Below, piece after piece: positions 38,010-45,627 of a stretch of 45,627 nucleotides of DNA. The notes beneath the pieces are model-generated. The model ran no database searches and was not told the DNA's origin. It saw nothing but the letters and a program-made list of their open reading frames with translations. The position numbers were made by a program, and so were the translations under genes. Numbering within the stretch: position 1 is the stretch's first letter; the number at the start of each line of letters is the position of its first letter. Source of the stretch: an uncultured Clostridia bacterium (GTDB lineage Bacteria > Bacillota > Clostridia > Christensenellales > Borkfalkiaceae); the NCBI GenBank assembly GCA_947627665.1, contig CANQWX010000014.1, positions 1 to 45,627 of the forward strand. Direction: 5' to 3'.

Positions 38010-39680
38010 ATGAAAAAGAGATGGATGATCGGTTTTGCGGCGGCTGCCGCGCTCTGCCTTGCGGCATGCGGACCTGCCGTACCCGAAGAATTCCGCAACC
38101 CGGGCGACAGCCTCGGCGGCGGCGGAACGGTGGAAGAGCTTCCCGAAGCGGGCGACAGCTCTCTTCCCGCCGGGGTGAAGGAGGCGGCGGAGGCTGCCGC
38201 GGAGGGCGGTTTCACGATCGGGGAGAGCGTCCCTCTTCCCGCGGACGGAAAGATCGTTGCGGCGGGCAATTACCTGTGCTCGGGCGAGCGCGCAGGCAAG
38301 ATCTCCGTGCAGGCGGCGGGTGTGCAGCTCATTCTCGAAAACGCCTCTCTGGCCAACGACAAGAAAGTGATCGAGAGCGACTATCCGCTCACCGTCACGC
38401 TCCGCGGAGAGAATACTTTGGCCAATACGGACGCGGCGGAAGCCAAGAACGCGATCGACGTGGAGGGACTGTTGCGGTTTGCAGGCGACGGCAGCCTGAA
38501 GATCGTTTCTCAGAAGAATGCGGTCAAAGCAGATTGCATCGCCGTACTGCAAGCAACGCTCGAACTCGAGGCAGAAGGGGACGGCTTACACGCCGAGATC
38601 GCCGCGGACGACGATCTGACGGCGGCGCCCGCTTTCTCCTATGCGGCGGGCTACGTCCTGCTCGACGGGGCGAAGGTGACGGCAGACGTCAAAGGCGACG
38701 GCATCCAGGCGGACAGCTTCGTCTATATCAAAGGCGGGAGCACGGCGGACATCACGACAAACGGCGGCGCGCCGCAGAAGATCACGGAAATTTCCTCGGA
38801 CAACGGCGACGGAAAGGGGATCAAAGCGGGTCCGCGCGATTGGAGCGCGGATGACCGCGAGCTGACGGCCGCGGGCTATCTCATCGCCGTCGAGAGCGGC
38901 ACGCTCACCCTCAATACCAACGACGACGCCCTGCATTCGGACGGCGATCTCTCTATTTCGGGCGGCACGCTGCGCATTGCGGCGGGGGACGACGCCGTCC
39001 ATTGCGAAGGGCTTGCGACGATCTCGGGCGGGGATACGGTCATCGAACGCTGTTACGAAGGCGTGGAGGGCGCCAAGGTGGAGATCACGGGAGGAACGCT
39101 CTCGGTCACTTCTGCGGACGACGGGATCAACGCCGCGGACGGTACGCAGGCGATCCCCGGAAGGCCCAACGAAAATTGCCACGTCATCATCGGCGGCGGA
39201 GAGATCCGCGTAAGCGCCGAGGGGGACGGGGTGGACAGCAACGGCGTCATCCTGATCTCGGGCGGAAAACTCTTCGTAAACGGTCCCGCTTCGGGCGACA
39301 ACACCGCCCTCGACGCGGACGGCGGCATCGCGGTGAACGGCGGCTATGTGTTTGCCGTGGGCGCGCTCGGCATGGTGAAAACGCCGGCGAGCAATTCCGC
39401 CCAGTGCGTGCTGTCCTTCGCCTCCTTAAAGAACATTTCCGCGGGCACCTATCTCATTTTGGCAGACGAAAAGGGCGAGATCTTCTCCTACCAGACGGAG
39501 AAAGAATGCCGCTCGGTGATCGTGTCCTGCCCCGAATTGCAGATGGGGAAGAGCTATTCCCTTTACGGCGGAGAGCAGCTGCTCACGGACTTTACCGTAA
39601 GCGGCGTCATTACCTCCGTGGGCACTTCGGCACAGCCCGGTGAACCGGGTTCCCGTCCTGGCGGCTTCGGCAGACATTGA
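38010..39680 (+). CDS. Lipoprotein with Cthe_2159-type carbohydrate-binding domain (DUF4353)
   Basis: 556 residues. Signal peptide MKKRWMIGFAAAAALCLAAC with lipobox Cys20. After a Gly/Glu/Ala-rich linker the rest is a right-handed beta-helix-like repeat domain: ISGGTLRIAAGDDAVH, ISGGDTVIERCYEGVEG, ITGGTLSVTSADDGINAADG, IGGGEIRVSAEGDGVDSNG. These Asp/Gly-rich turns match the polygalacturonate-binding Cthe_2159 family, in which they bind calcium. The C-terminus is Pro/Gly-rich. CAGGAGG lies before ATG 38010. Monocistronic, with promoter and terminator. It probably binds acidic plant polysaccharide at the cell surface; no enzyme partner is next to it. Confidence 0.9.
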   Translation: MKKRWMIGFAAAAALCLAACGPAVPEEFRNPGDSLGGGGTVEELPEAGDSSLPAGVKEAAEAAAEGGFTIGESVPLPADGKIVAAGNYLCSGERAGKISVQAAGVQLILENASLANDKKVIESDYPLTVTLRGENTLANTDAAEAKNAIDVEGLLRFAGDGSLKIVSQKNAVKADCIAVLQATLELEAEGDGLHAEIAADDDLTAAPAFSYAAGYVLLDGAKVTADVKGDGIQADSFVYIKGGSTADITTNGGAPQKITEISSDNGDGKGIKAGPRDWSADDRELTAAGYLIAVESGTLTLNTNDDALHSDGDLSISGGTLRIAAGDDAVHCEGLATISGGDTVIERCYEGVEGAKVEITGGTLSVTSADDGINAADGTQAIPGRPNENCHVIIGGGEIRVSAEGDGVDSNGVILISGGKLFVNGPASGDNTALDADGGIAVNGGYVFAVGALGMVKTPASNSAQCVLSFASLKNISAGTYLILADEKGEIFSYQTEKECRSVIVSCPELQMGKSYSLYGGEQLLTDFTVSGVITSVGTSAQPGEPGSRPGGFGRH

Positions 39681-39697
39681 TCGGTCTTTGATGCGCT

Positions 39698-39748
39698 GCG
39701 GCGCCCGCGCTTCCCGCCTTTGGCGGAAGCGCGGGCGCCGCTTTTTTT
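39698..39748 (+). terminator. Terminator of the DUF4353 lipoprotein gene
   Basis: A stem of about 20 bp with one bulged C (39698-39741, loop TTT) followed by seven T. Confidence 0.92.
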
Positions 39749-39771
39749 GCTTTGCCGCTTTTTTTGCGCCG

Positions 39772-39984
39772 TCAGTTTTCCAGACCCAAAAGATAGTCGG
39801 CGGATATATCGAGATATTTGCAGATGAGATAGAGCGTATCGATGCTCGGCACGCTCTTGCCCGCCTTATAATCGGAGATACATTGCTTGGAAACGTTTGC
39901 CGCCTTGGCGAGCGCCGTCTGTTTCACATCCGAATATCTGAGGGCCTCATTGAACCGCTGCGTAAATTTCGTCGTGTTGTCCAT
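39772..39984 (-). CDS. XRE-family regulator
   Basis: 70 residues, one HTH: FNEALRYSDVKQTALAKAANVSKQCISDYKAGKSVPSIDTLYLICKYLDISADYLLGLEN. No further domain. No ribosome binding site precedes ATG 39984 and a TATAAT ends only about 7 bases before it, so its mRNA may be leaderless. It is divergent from the RpiR gene, and the space between holds a 19-bp palindrome plus a degenerate copy, its likely operators. Confidence 0.88.
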   Translation of the reverse strand: MDNTTKFTQRFNEALRYSDVKQTALAKAANVSKQCISDYKAGKSVPSIDTLYLICKYLDISADYLLGLEN

Positions 39985-40017
39985 AAAAAAATTATAGACA
40001 AAAAAATACGTTATTAC

Positions 40018-40047
40018 TTGACAAGTACGTTAGTAACGTACTATAAT
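40018..40047 (+). promoter_or_regulatory. Promoter of the RpiR gene
   Basis: TTGACA (40018-40023), 18-bp spacer, TATAAT (40042-40047). Confidence 0.85.
40024..40042. promoter_or_regulatory. 19-bp palindromic operator inside the RpiR promoter
   Basis: AGTACGTTAGTAACGTACT is a perfect palindrome (9+1+9) filling the spacer between -35 and -10. A related site with TACGTTATTAC lies at about 40007-40017 toward the XRE gene. Confidence 0.8.
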
Positions 40048-40078
40048 GGAGGGGAAACGAGGGGGAGGAGAGGGCGCG

Positions 40079-40834
40079 ATGGAAGAACGGGTAGGGGAGA
40101 AACTTGCGCTTTCCCCCGCGATGAAAAGACTTGCCGATTATCTTGATAGGACGGACAAGCGCACGCTTTTGTCGCTCTCCGTCACGGAGCTTTCGGAGGC
40201 GGCAGGGGTGTCGGAGGCGACCGTGCTCAGGCTGTGCAGGCTTATGGGGTTCAAGGGGTACTCCGATTTCCGCCTTACGCTGGCGCACAAGGGCAAGACA
40301 TGGCTGCGGGAGGAGCCGAAGGATTTTATCTACGAGCTGGAACAAAAGTATTTTTCCGCGCTCGGGGCGTGCAGAAACGCGCTTGGCGGGGCGGCGCTCA
40401 ACAGGGCGTACGGGCTGATCCTCGCCGCGGGAAAGATCTACTGTTTTGCAGGGGCGGAGAACGCGCTTGCGGCGCTTTGGCTGAAAAACCGGTTGCTCGA
40501 AATGGGGGTGTTTGCAGCAAAGGAGGAGGACGTTTATTTCCGCAACATCGTCATTCCCGCGTGCGGGGAGGGGGACTTACTCATCACCGTGGGCGGCGGC
40601 AAGGAAGCGGCGCGGGCGGCGGAGCTTGCGCGGGCACACGGCATGAAGATCCTCGCATTGGGCGGCGGGGAGCACTATGCCGATTGCAGGCTCTCGGCAG
40701 AGGGCGGCGAGGAGGGGCTGGTTTCTCTTTTTCTTGCGGAAATTCTCTGCACGGGGCTATTGCGTGCTTTTCCCGAGCGGTTCGAGCGGGCGCTTGCAAG
40801 GAGCGCGTGTTCGGTCGCGGAGAACAAATTATAA
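40079..40834 (+). CDS. RpiR-family regulator (HTH plus SIS domain)
   Basis: 251 residues. N-terminal RpiR HTH: LADYLDRTDKRTLLSLSVTELSEAAGVSEATVLRLCRLMGFKGYSDFRLTL. C-terminal SIS sugar-phosphate-binding fold with IYCFAGAENALAALWLKNRLLEMG and EGDLLITVGGGKEAARAAELARAHG. Such proteins sense phosphosugars. ATG 40079 is chosen because GGGGGAGGAGAG precedes it; the ATG at 40046 lies within the -10 box and cannot be on the mRNA. No sugar genes adjoin, so its target is elsewhere. Confidence 0.9.
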   Translation: MEERVGEKLALSPAMKRLADYLDRTDKRTLLSLSVTELSEAAGVSEATVLRLCRLMGFKGYSDFRLTLAHKGKTWLREEPKDFIYELEQKYFSALGACRNALGGAALNRAYGLILAAGKIYCFAGAENALAALWLKNRLLEMGVFAAKEEDVYFRNIVIPACGEGDLLITVGGGKEAARAAELARAHGMKILALGGGEHYADCRLSAEGGEEGLVSLFLAEILCTGLLRAFPERFERALARSACSVAENKL

Positions 40835-40865
40835 ATGACGCGGTCCACGCCCGCGTCATTGTTTA

Positions 40866-41055
40866 CTAATGTGGCTCGGCAAGCCCTCTCCCACGGAGAG
40901 GGTAAACAGACCCCCTCCAATGGAGGGGGATAAGGGGGTGGGCATCAACACGTCATTCCGAGCGTAGTCGAGGAATCTCTACCGCATTTTAATAAGGTTG
41001 AGATTTCTCCACTCCGCTCATTGCATTCGCTTCGGTCGAAATGACGAATAATTCT
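40866..41055. repeat. Mosaic repeat region after the RpiR gene
   Basis: Hairpins CCCTCTC/GAGAGGG and CCCCCTCC/GGAGGGGG, then GTCATTCCGAGCGTAGTCGA and GAGATTTCTCCACTCCGCTC segments related to the other mosaics. No gene. Confidence 0.75.
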
Positions 41056-41297
41056 TGGCGCCCCTGTATGGTGGAGCATTGCCTTCTGCCAACGATTGAT
41101 AATCGTTGGCGCAATGCGACATGAGTGCCCCGCCTTTCTAATGTCTAATTCCTTAGGCGGCACGAGCCGCAGGCGAAGTAGCGCATTTGCCGCGCGAACG
41201 GTGACCGCCCCGCCCGCACGTTCTGTTTTTCTAAGGGCGGCACGAGCACGAAGTGCGACGTTACACGGGGTTCTACCCGTGTAAGAAAGGTGGCGCC
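41056..41297 (+). repeat. Dispersed repeat B, full copy (about 242 bp)
   Basis: Inverted match of 11842-12075. Internal stem-loops include CCAACGATT-GAT-AATCGTTGG, CCTTAGG-type arms and ACACGGGG-TTCTA-CCCGTGT. From 41298 to 41443 the DNA is AT-rich with no supported gene. Confidence 0.85.
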
Positions 41298-41443
41298 GTC
41301 AGGCGACAGGTGGCCTCTTTTCTTAATAATCCTAAATTAGCATATTGGAGTTAGAATGTTGCATTTTTAGATACTTCACACCGTACTTCTTAAATGATGC
41401 TATAACTTTTTCTACGTTTTTTAATATGGTGCCATATTTTCCT

Positions 41444-42163
41444 TTATTCCAATGCGTCACGATCTTTATGGCCGATCGGCAACGCTTTCCCGCGGTGCAA
41501 AAATCCCTTTTCTTTGTCCACCCCGTATTGGGAAACGGCGGCACGCAATCTTTCGGTCTCCTGCATAAAGAATGCGTCAAAGGAGTCCCACTGCCCGCAG
41601 ATCATCTTCTCATAGTCCGCTTCCTTCATGGCCTTAAGCGCCTTGACGGACATCGTGACGGGGAGCTTGTACATCGCTGCGATTTTTTCGGTTTTGAAGT
41701 CCCACACGACCATGGTCCCGTCGTATCCATAGCTGCCCAAAGTCAGCCACCGTGCCCCGGCGGCAGGGTCGAATTTGGCCGAACCGCTGAAGCAAAGGTC
41801 ATACGGGGCCATCCAGCCGGGATCATCGCGCTCGAGCAATTCCTTCATGCTGCCGCTCTCCGTGACGACCGTAGGCGACTGCGCCCCATAGAGGGAGAGG
41901 GAGCCGAAGTACAGATTACATCCGTTTGTCGTCTGCAAAAAATTCCGATACCAGGCAGGAAAGACATAGGACGCCCTCTGCGCGGCGTTTACATCCCGCT
42001 GCAACTCGTCGATCTGCGCCTCGGAAAGGGGACGAAACCATTCGTGCAGGCGGTTGAACTTGACGCATTTTTCGGAGAGATAGCGCGTGCCGTTCGGCAA
42101 GACTTCGAGCCGTACGTCCGCGTCCTTTTCCCGCTCAAAAAATTCTTTTACGATGGGATCCAT
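41444..42163 (-). CDS. SUKH/SMI1-KNR4 family protein, immunity-type
   Basis: 239 residues. PLSEAQIDELQRDVNAAQRASYVFPAWYRNFLQTTNGCNLYFGSLSLYG is the SUKH core (the 'P..Y..FL...NG' pattern), and ARWLTLGSYGYDGTMVVWDFKTEKIAAMY follows as in SMI1/KNR4 proteins. In bacteria the SUKH superfamily mostly provides immunity to polymorphic or contact-dependent toxins. AAGGAG lies before ATG 42163. It stands 17 bases after the neighbouring gene and forms a minus-strand group with it. No toxin is visible in the window. Confidence 0.85.
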   Translation of the reverse strand: MDPIVKEFFEREKDADVRLEVLPNGTRYLSEKCVKFNRLHEWFRPLSEAQIDELQRDVNAAQRASYVFPAWYRNFLQTTNGCNLYFGSLSLYGAQSPTVVTESGSMKELLERDDPGWMAPYDLCFSGSAKFDPAAGARWLTLGSYGYDGTMVVWDFKTEKIAAMYKLPVTMSVKALKAMKEADYEKMICGQWDSFDAFFMQETERLRAAVSQYGVDKEKGFLHRGKALPIGHKDRDALE

Positions 42164-42180
42164 ACCGTGTGCTCCTTTGA

Positions 42181-42891
42181 TCAATCATACTGTTCTACCG
42201 CGATCGGCTCTCCCGTGACGGCATCTTCAAACAGATAGCGCACACGATCTCCCGACCGCTCATACCCCAAATACCTTGCGGGCTGTCCGCTGAGAACGGG
42301 CCATTCCGCCGATTGCGCCCAGCGGGGATACTTGCTCCCCGTGATGTGAAAGCGTTTTTTGATCTTCTCCCGACACAATTTTATCCTTTTGGCTTCCGAT
42401 AGGTCGGGCGGGAGCTTTGCGATGATCTCGTTTTCGATATAATCACAAGCCGCCTCTCCGCCTGCGGCATAATCGGGCACGGCTTTCAGGAAGAACCTAA
42501 AATCATCGGCGTATTTGTGATAATAGACCGTATCGGGTTCCATCGCTACCACGATGGAAAAGATCAGATCGTAAATTTCGGCTCTCTTCATCGCAAAGCT
42601 GCAATCGCTTTGAAGAAAAAAGTCGATCAAAGATTTTACGGTGGGGAAATGTTGATTCGGGACAACGATGTGGGACCCGCCGCTGTTTTTTCGGATATCT
42701 TGTTCCGCGTCGTCCAGAGAACGGTCTGCCCGAAAGACGGCGTCGTAAGTCACGGGGATATGTTTTTTGCAAAGATCGGCCACGGTATCCTCTAAATACC
42801 GAATGATCTTTTCCTCTTTGCGGTAGGCATCGTAAAATGAGGAAAAACCGATCTCTCCTCTAACAAATTGCAATACGATATTTTGCGGCAT
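42181..42891 (-). CDS. Unknown protein in the SUKH gene group
   Basis: 236 residues starting MPQNIVLQFVRGEIGFSSFYDAY, rich in charged residues and helical in the first 190. I do not recognise the family. The last 45 residues (SAEWPVLSGQPARYLGYERS...YLFEDAVTGEPIAVEQYD) form a small module that is repeated in the neighbouring 53-residue gene. GGGAG lies close before ATG 42891; a longer frame upstream overlaps pyk and is rejected. By position it may be another immunity-type protein. Confidence 0.75.
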   Translation of the reverse strand: MPQNIVLQFVRGEIGFSSFYDAYRKEEKIIRYLEDTVADLCKKHIPVTYDAVFRADRSLDDAEQDIRKNSGGSHIVVPNQHFPTVKSLIDFFLQSDCSFAMKRAEIYDLIFSIVVAMEPDTVYYHKYADDFRFFLKAVPDYAAGGEAACDYIENEIIAKLPPDLSEAKRIKLCREKIKKRFHITGSKYPRWAQSAEWPVLSGQPARYLGYERSGDRVRYLFEDAVTGEPIAVEQYD

Positions 42892-42908
42892 GCTCTCTCC
42901 CGAAGATC

Positions 42909-43070
42909 TCAATACGCTTGCACGATCTCTATTTCTTCCCCCGTATCGACATCGAGGAAGTAATAGAGAGAAACCTCGCCTTTGGATCTTTGCCTTAAAA
43001 ATTTTGTGGGTTTGCCCGTTTTGGAGAGGGGCCATTCGCTTTCCTGGATAAACCCTGCCTCCGCATTCAT
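42909..43070 (-). CDS. Short paralogue of the C-terminal module of its neighbour (53 aa), possibly a remnant
   Basis: Reads MNAEAGFIQESEWPLSKTGK and ends TGEEIEIVQAY. It aligns with the end of the 236-residue neighbour: EWP, GxPxxxL, Rxx, YxFxD, TGExIxVxQ. ATG 43070 has no ribosome binding site and lies 15 bases after the pyk stop, so it may depend on pyk read-through or be the 3' end of a lost duplicate. Confidence 0.55.
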   Translation of the reverse strand: MNAEAGFIQESEWPLSKTGKPTKFLRQRSKGEVSLYYFLDVDTGEEIEIVQAY

Positions 43071-43084
43071 GACTTTGCGTGCGG

Positions 43085-44497
43085 TTACACCGTTTCGATG
43101 TTGATGAGGGAGGAGTTTCCGCTCTTGCCATTGGGCGTGCCGCCCGTGATAACGATGACGTCCCCGTGCTGCACCAGCCCGCTCTCCACCGCCGCGCGCT
43201 TTGCAAAGTGGAACAGGACGTCCACCGAGAAGTATTCCTCGGAGAGGACGGGCAACACCCCCCACGAGAGGGCGAGCTTGCGGTAGCTCTTTTCGTCCGT
43301 CGTCATGCCGATGATGTCGATGTTCGGGCGGAAGCGGGAAACCATCTTCGCCGTGCCGCCCGTCCGCGTGCAGACGACGATCGCTTTTGCGTGCACGTCA
43401 TGGGCAAGGAGGCAAGCCGAATGGGACAGGGCGTCCGACAGCCCGCGGATAAGGTAGTCCTTGTCCTCGACATATTGGATATATTGCACCTTGGTCTCCG
43501 CCTGCATGGCGATCTTCGCCATGGCCGCAACCGCCTGCACGGGATATTCGCCCGCCGCCGTTTCGCCCGAGAGCATAATGGCGGAGGAACCGTCGTATAC
43601 GGCATTGGCGACGTCGGAGATTTCGGCACGGGTGGGACGGGGCTGATGGATCATGCTCTCAAGCATCTCCGTCGCCGTGATGCACCGTTTTCCCGCAATG
43701 CGGCAGGCGCTGATGATGGACTTCTGGATGTCGGGCAGTTCCTCATAGGGGATCTCCACGCCCATGTCGCCGCGGCCGATCATGATGCCGTCCGAAACTT
43801 TCAGGATCTCGTCCAAATGATTGACGCCCGAGCGGTTCTCGATCTTTGCGATGAGGTCGATGTTCGTGCAGCCGTGTTCTTTGAGGAAATTTCTCACATC
43901 GAGGATGTCCTGCGCCTTGGAAACAAAGGAGCAGGCGACAAAATCCACCTCTTGCTCGATCCCGAAGAGAAGGTCGGCTTTGTCCTGTTCCGAGAGGTAC
44001 ACGAGGTTGAGCTGTTTTTCGGGGAAGAACATGCTCTTGCGGTTGGAAAGTTCGCCGCCGATGAGCACCTTGCACAGGACGTTGGGTTTGGAAACTTCCA
44101 CGACTTCGAACACCATAAGCCCGTTGTTGAGCAGGATGCGGTCCCCGGGGACCATGTCGGCGCAGAGATTTTGATAGGAAACGGAAACGTGCGTTTCGTC
44201 GCCCACGATGTCCTCGGTGGTAAAGGTGAAGGGATCGCCCTCGTTGAGGAAGATCTTGCCGTTTTTGAACGTCTTGATGCGGAATTCGGGTCCCTTCGTA
44301 TCGAGCAAAATGGGTAGCGGGATATGTTTTTCCGCCCGCACTTTTTTGATGATGGCGATCTTTTCGGCGTGCTCTTCATGGGTGCCGTGCGAAAAATTGA
44401 GGCGCGCGACGTTCATGCCCGCATCCGCCATGGCGGCGATGGTTTCCTCCGTTGCGGAAGCAGGTCCGAGCGTGCAGACGATCTTTGTCTTTTTCAT
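43085..44497 (-). CDS. pyk: Pyruvate kinase
   Basis: 470 residues, the short form without the C-terminal PEP-utiliser-like domain of Bacillus. N-terminal KTKIVCTLGPASATEETIAAMADAGMNVARLNFSHG, TKGPEFRIKTF, the catalytic Lys-containing LIAKIENRSGVNHLDEIL, metal-binding GIMIGRGDMGVEIP, and TATEMLESMIHQPRPTRAEISDVANAVYDGSSAIMLSGETAAGEYP are all present. It converts PEP and ADP to pyruvate and ATP. GGGGGG precedes ATG 44497; upstream extension crosses the promoter. Confidence 0.97.
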   Translation of the reverse strand: MKKTKIVCTLGPASATEETIAAMADAGMNVARLNFSHGTHEEHAEKIAIIKKVRAEKHIPLPILLDTKGPEFRIKTFKNGKIFLNEGDPFTFTTEDIVGDETHVSVSYQNLCADMVPGDRILLNNGLMVFEVVEVSKPNVLCKVLIGGELSNRKSMFFPEKQLNLVYLSEQDKADLLFGIEQEVDFVACSFVSKAQDILDVRNFLKEHGCTNIDLIAKIENRSGVNHLDEILKVSDGIMIGRGDMGVEIPYEELPDIQKSIISACRIAGKRCITATEMLESMIHQPRPTRAEISDVANAVYDGSSAIMLSGETAAGEYPVQAVAAMAKIAMQAETKVQYIQYVEDKDYLIRGLSDALSHSACLLAHDVHAKAIVVCTRTGGTAKMVSRFRPNIDIIGMTTDEKSYRKLALSWGVLPVLSEEYFSVDVLFHFAKRAAVESGLVQHGDVIVITGGTPNGKSGNSSLINIETV

Positions 44498-44528
44498 AAA
44501 ATTCCCCCCAAAGATTTGTTTCGCAATT

Positions 44529-44556
44529 ATTTTATCATAATCAAGGCAAAAATCAA
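44529..44556 (-). promoter_or_regulatory. Promoter of pyk
   Basis: Minus strand TTGATT (44556-44551), 16-bp spacer, TAAAAT (44534-44529). Confidence 0.6.
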
Positions 44557-44641
44557 GGGGTTTCGGAAAAATTGTCCCCAATCTCCCGACATTTCGGAGG
44601 GGACGGCCGATCCTTGCGGGGGAAATGTTTGCCGCTTTCGC

Positions 44642-44670
44642 TTGCGCAAATGGATTTTCTGTGGTATAAT
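44642..44670 (+). promoter_or_regulatory. Promoter of rnpB
   Basis: TTGCGC (44642-44647), 17-bp spacer, TATAAT (44665-44670), placing transcription start at about 44677, the first base of P1. Confidence 0.85.
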
Positions 44671-44676
44671 GAAAAC

Positions 44677-45069
44677 GATCCGAGTGGACTGCGCGGTCGC
44701 GGCGCAAGTAAGTTGCGATGAGGAAAGTCCGGGCATCACAGGGCAGGACGCCTGATAACGTCAGGTGAAGGCGACTTTAAGGAAAGTGCAACAGAAATAG
44801 ACCGCCCGCCGAATCCCTATTTGGATAGGGTGCCCACAAGGAGCGATCCTTGCGGCGGCAGGCAAGGGTGGAAAGGCGAGGCAAGAGCTCACCGACGGGA
44901 CGGTAACGCCCCGTGCCATGTAAACCCCGTCCGATGCAAGTTTGGGGCTCTCTCACAAGGGTTGCCCGCCCGAGGGAGTACCGTGAATAACGCTAGAGCC
45001 TATCGGCGACGGTAGGCGTAGATAAATGACCGCGCTCGACAGAACCCGGCTTACAGGTCCGCTCGGATC
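44677..45069 (+). ncRNA. rnpB: RNase P RNA (class A-like)
   Basis: About 393 nt. P1 is formed by GATCCGAGTGGAC (44677-44689) and GTCCGCTCGGATC (45057-45069). Conserved regions are present: GAGGAAAGTCCGGGC (about 44720-44734), ACAGAAA (44791-44797), and the 3' core TAGATAAATGACCGC...GACAGAACCCGGCTTACAGG (about 45020-45057). It is the catalytic RNA that trims tRNA 5' leaders. Its last 29 nt are repeated downstream in tandem. Confidence 0.96.
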
Positions 45070-45627
45070 ACAAGGCGCGCCCGCGAAAGTGGGCGCGCCT
45101 TGTGATATAAAGACGGGTTCTGTCGAGGGGACCCCGAAAAAAGGCGAAGCATTTTTTGGGGGAGAGGAGGAGCAACGGAGCGAAAGATGCCGCCCGCGGA
45201 AGCGGGCGGCTGAGAGGCGGAGTTTGCTCCGACGAAGAACCCGGCTTACAGGTCCGCTCGGATCACAAGGCGCGCCCACAAAAGTGGGCGCGCCTTGTGA
45301 TATAAAGACGGGTTCTGTCGAGGGGGACCCCGAAAAAAGGCGAAGCATTTTTTTTGGGGAGAGGAGGAGCAACGGAGCGAAAGATGCCGCCCGCGGAAGC
45401 GGGCGGCTGAGAGGCGGAGTTTGCTCCGACGAAGAACCCGGCTTACAGGTCCGCTCGGATCACAAGGCGCGCCCGCGAAAGTGGGCGCGCCTTGTGATAT
45501 AAAGACGGGTTCTGTCGAGGGGACCCCGAAAAAAGGCGAAGCATTTTTTGGGGGAGAGGAGGAGCAACGGAGCGAAAGATGCCGCCCGCGGAAGCGGGCG
45601 GCTGAGAGGCGGAGTTTGCTCCGACGA
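45041..45627 (+). repeat. Tandem array of about 195-bp units, each starting with the rnpB 3' end
   Basis: Units at 45041-45235 (195 bp), 45236-45432 (197 bp) and 45433-45627 (195 bp). Each starts AGAACCCGGCTTACAGGTCC, the end of the RNase P RNA, and contains a 16-bp hairpin (45067-45082 with 45091-45106 in unit 1), then CGGGTTCTGTCGA, A-rich and T-rich runs, and a CCGCCCGC-GGAA-GCGGGCGG hairpin. Units 1 and 3 look identical; unit 2 has a few changes and two extra bases, so no reading frame is kept. The array reaches the window end exactly at a unit border. Confidence 0.92.

Noticed and set aside
41332-41580. 82-codon minus-strand frame overlapping the SUKH gene
   Set aside because: Most of it overlaps the SUKH gene in another frame, there is no good ribosome binding site, and the tail is low-complexity AT-rich DNA.
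45026-45502. 158-codon frame across the tandem array
   Set aside because: The unit length of 197 bp changes the frame between units and the start lies inside RNase P RNA.

Overview
The window looks like chromosomal DNA of an anaerobic, low-oxygen-adapted Clostridia-type Firmicute, most likely a gut lineage of the Christensenellales/Borkfalkiaceae kind. Pointers are a Gram-positive rpoB-rpoC pair with an acidic RpoB tail, rqcP (YabO), a type III glutamine synthetase, an IspD-IspF fusion, lipoproteins with lipoboxes, strong GGAGG ribosome binding sites and sigma-A promoters with 17-bp spacers. The lineage is an inference. Most genes are GC-rich; two AT-rich segments (1-3000 and 16590-18170) stand out as acquired.

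Left end (1-3900): an AT-rich accessory block. A partial lysine-rich protein, a 56-residue peptide with an ideal ribosome binding site, and a radical SAM/SPASM enzyme overlapping that peptide gene form one tight operon that reads as an unrecognised peptide-modification (RiPP-type) cassette. A Phd/PIN toxin-antitoxin pair and the 3' remnant of a tyrosine integrase follow, then a 20-bp duplicate of the 3' end of the adjacent tRNA-Pro gene. The block is therefore probably the right end of a decayed integrative element.

4300-16500: Na/Pi-type transporter plus GH51 arabinofuranosidase, an LRR lipoprotein, glnN, dut, trmB, then a GT8 glycosyltransferase operon with an ABC-2 exporter. Dispersed repeats fill the gaps around dut. 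16520-18215: an AT-rich islet (zinc-ribbon protein, lipoprotein with a frameshift in a poly-A run, XRE regulator with three copies of a 16-bp operator) bounded by two near-identical terminator hairpins.

18245-29900: housekeeping genes radA, ispDF and rqcP (minus) diverging from rpoB-rpoC (plus). 30000-33650: a TetR regulator with a double operator at its own promoter, a membrane protein, and a second DrrAB-like exporter, with repeat DNA between several genes. 33720-40830: an M20 dipeptidase, a radC-histidine kinase-response regulator operon, a DUF4353-type lipoprotein, and a divergent XRE/RpiR regulator pair sharing a palindromic operator. 41440-43070: a SUKH (SMI1/KNR4) protein and two related small genes, resembling immunity-type genes. 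The right end holds pyk, the RNase P RNA gene and a tandem array of about 195 bp units, each starting with the last 29 nt of the RNase P RNA; the array runs off the window.
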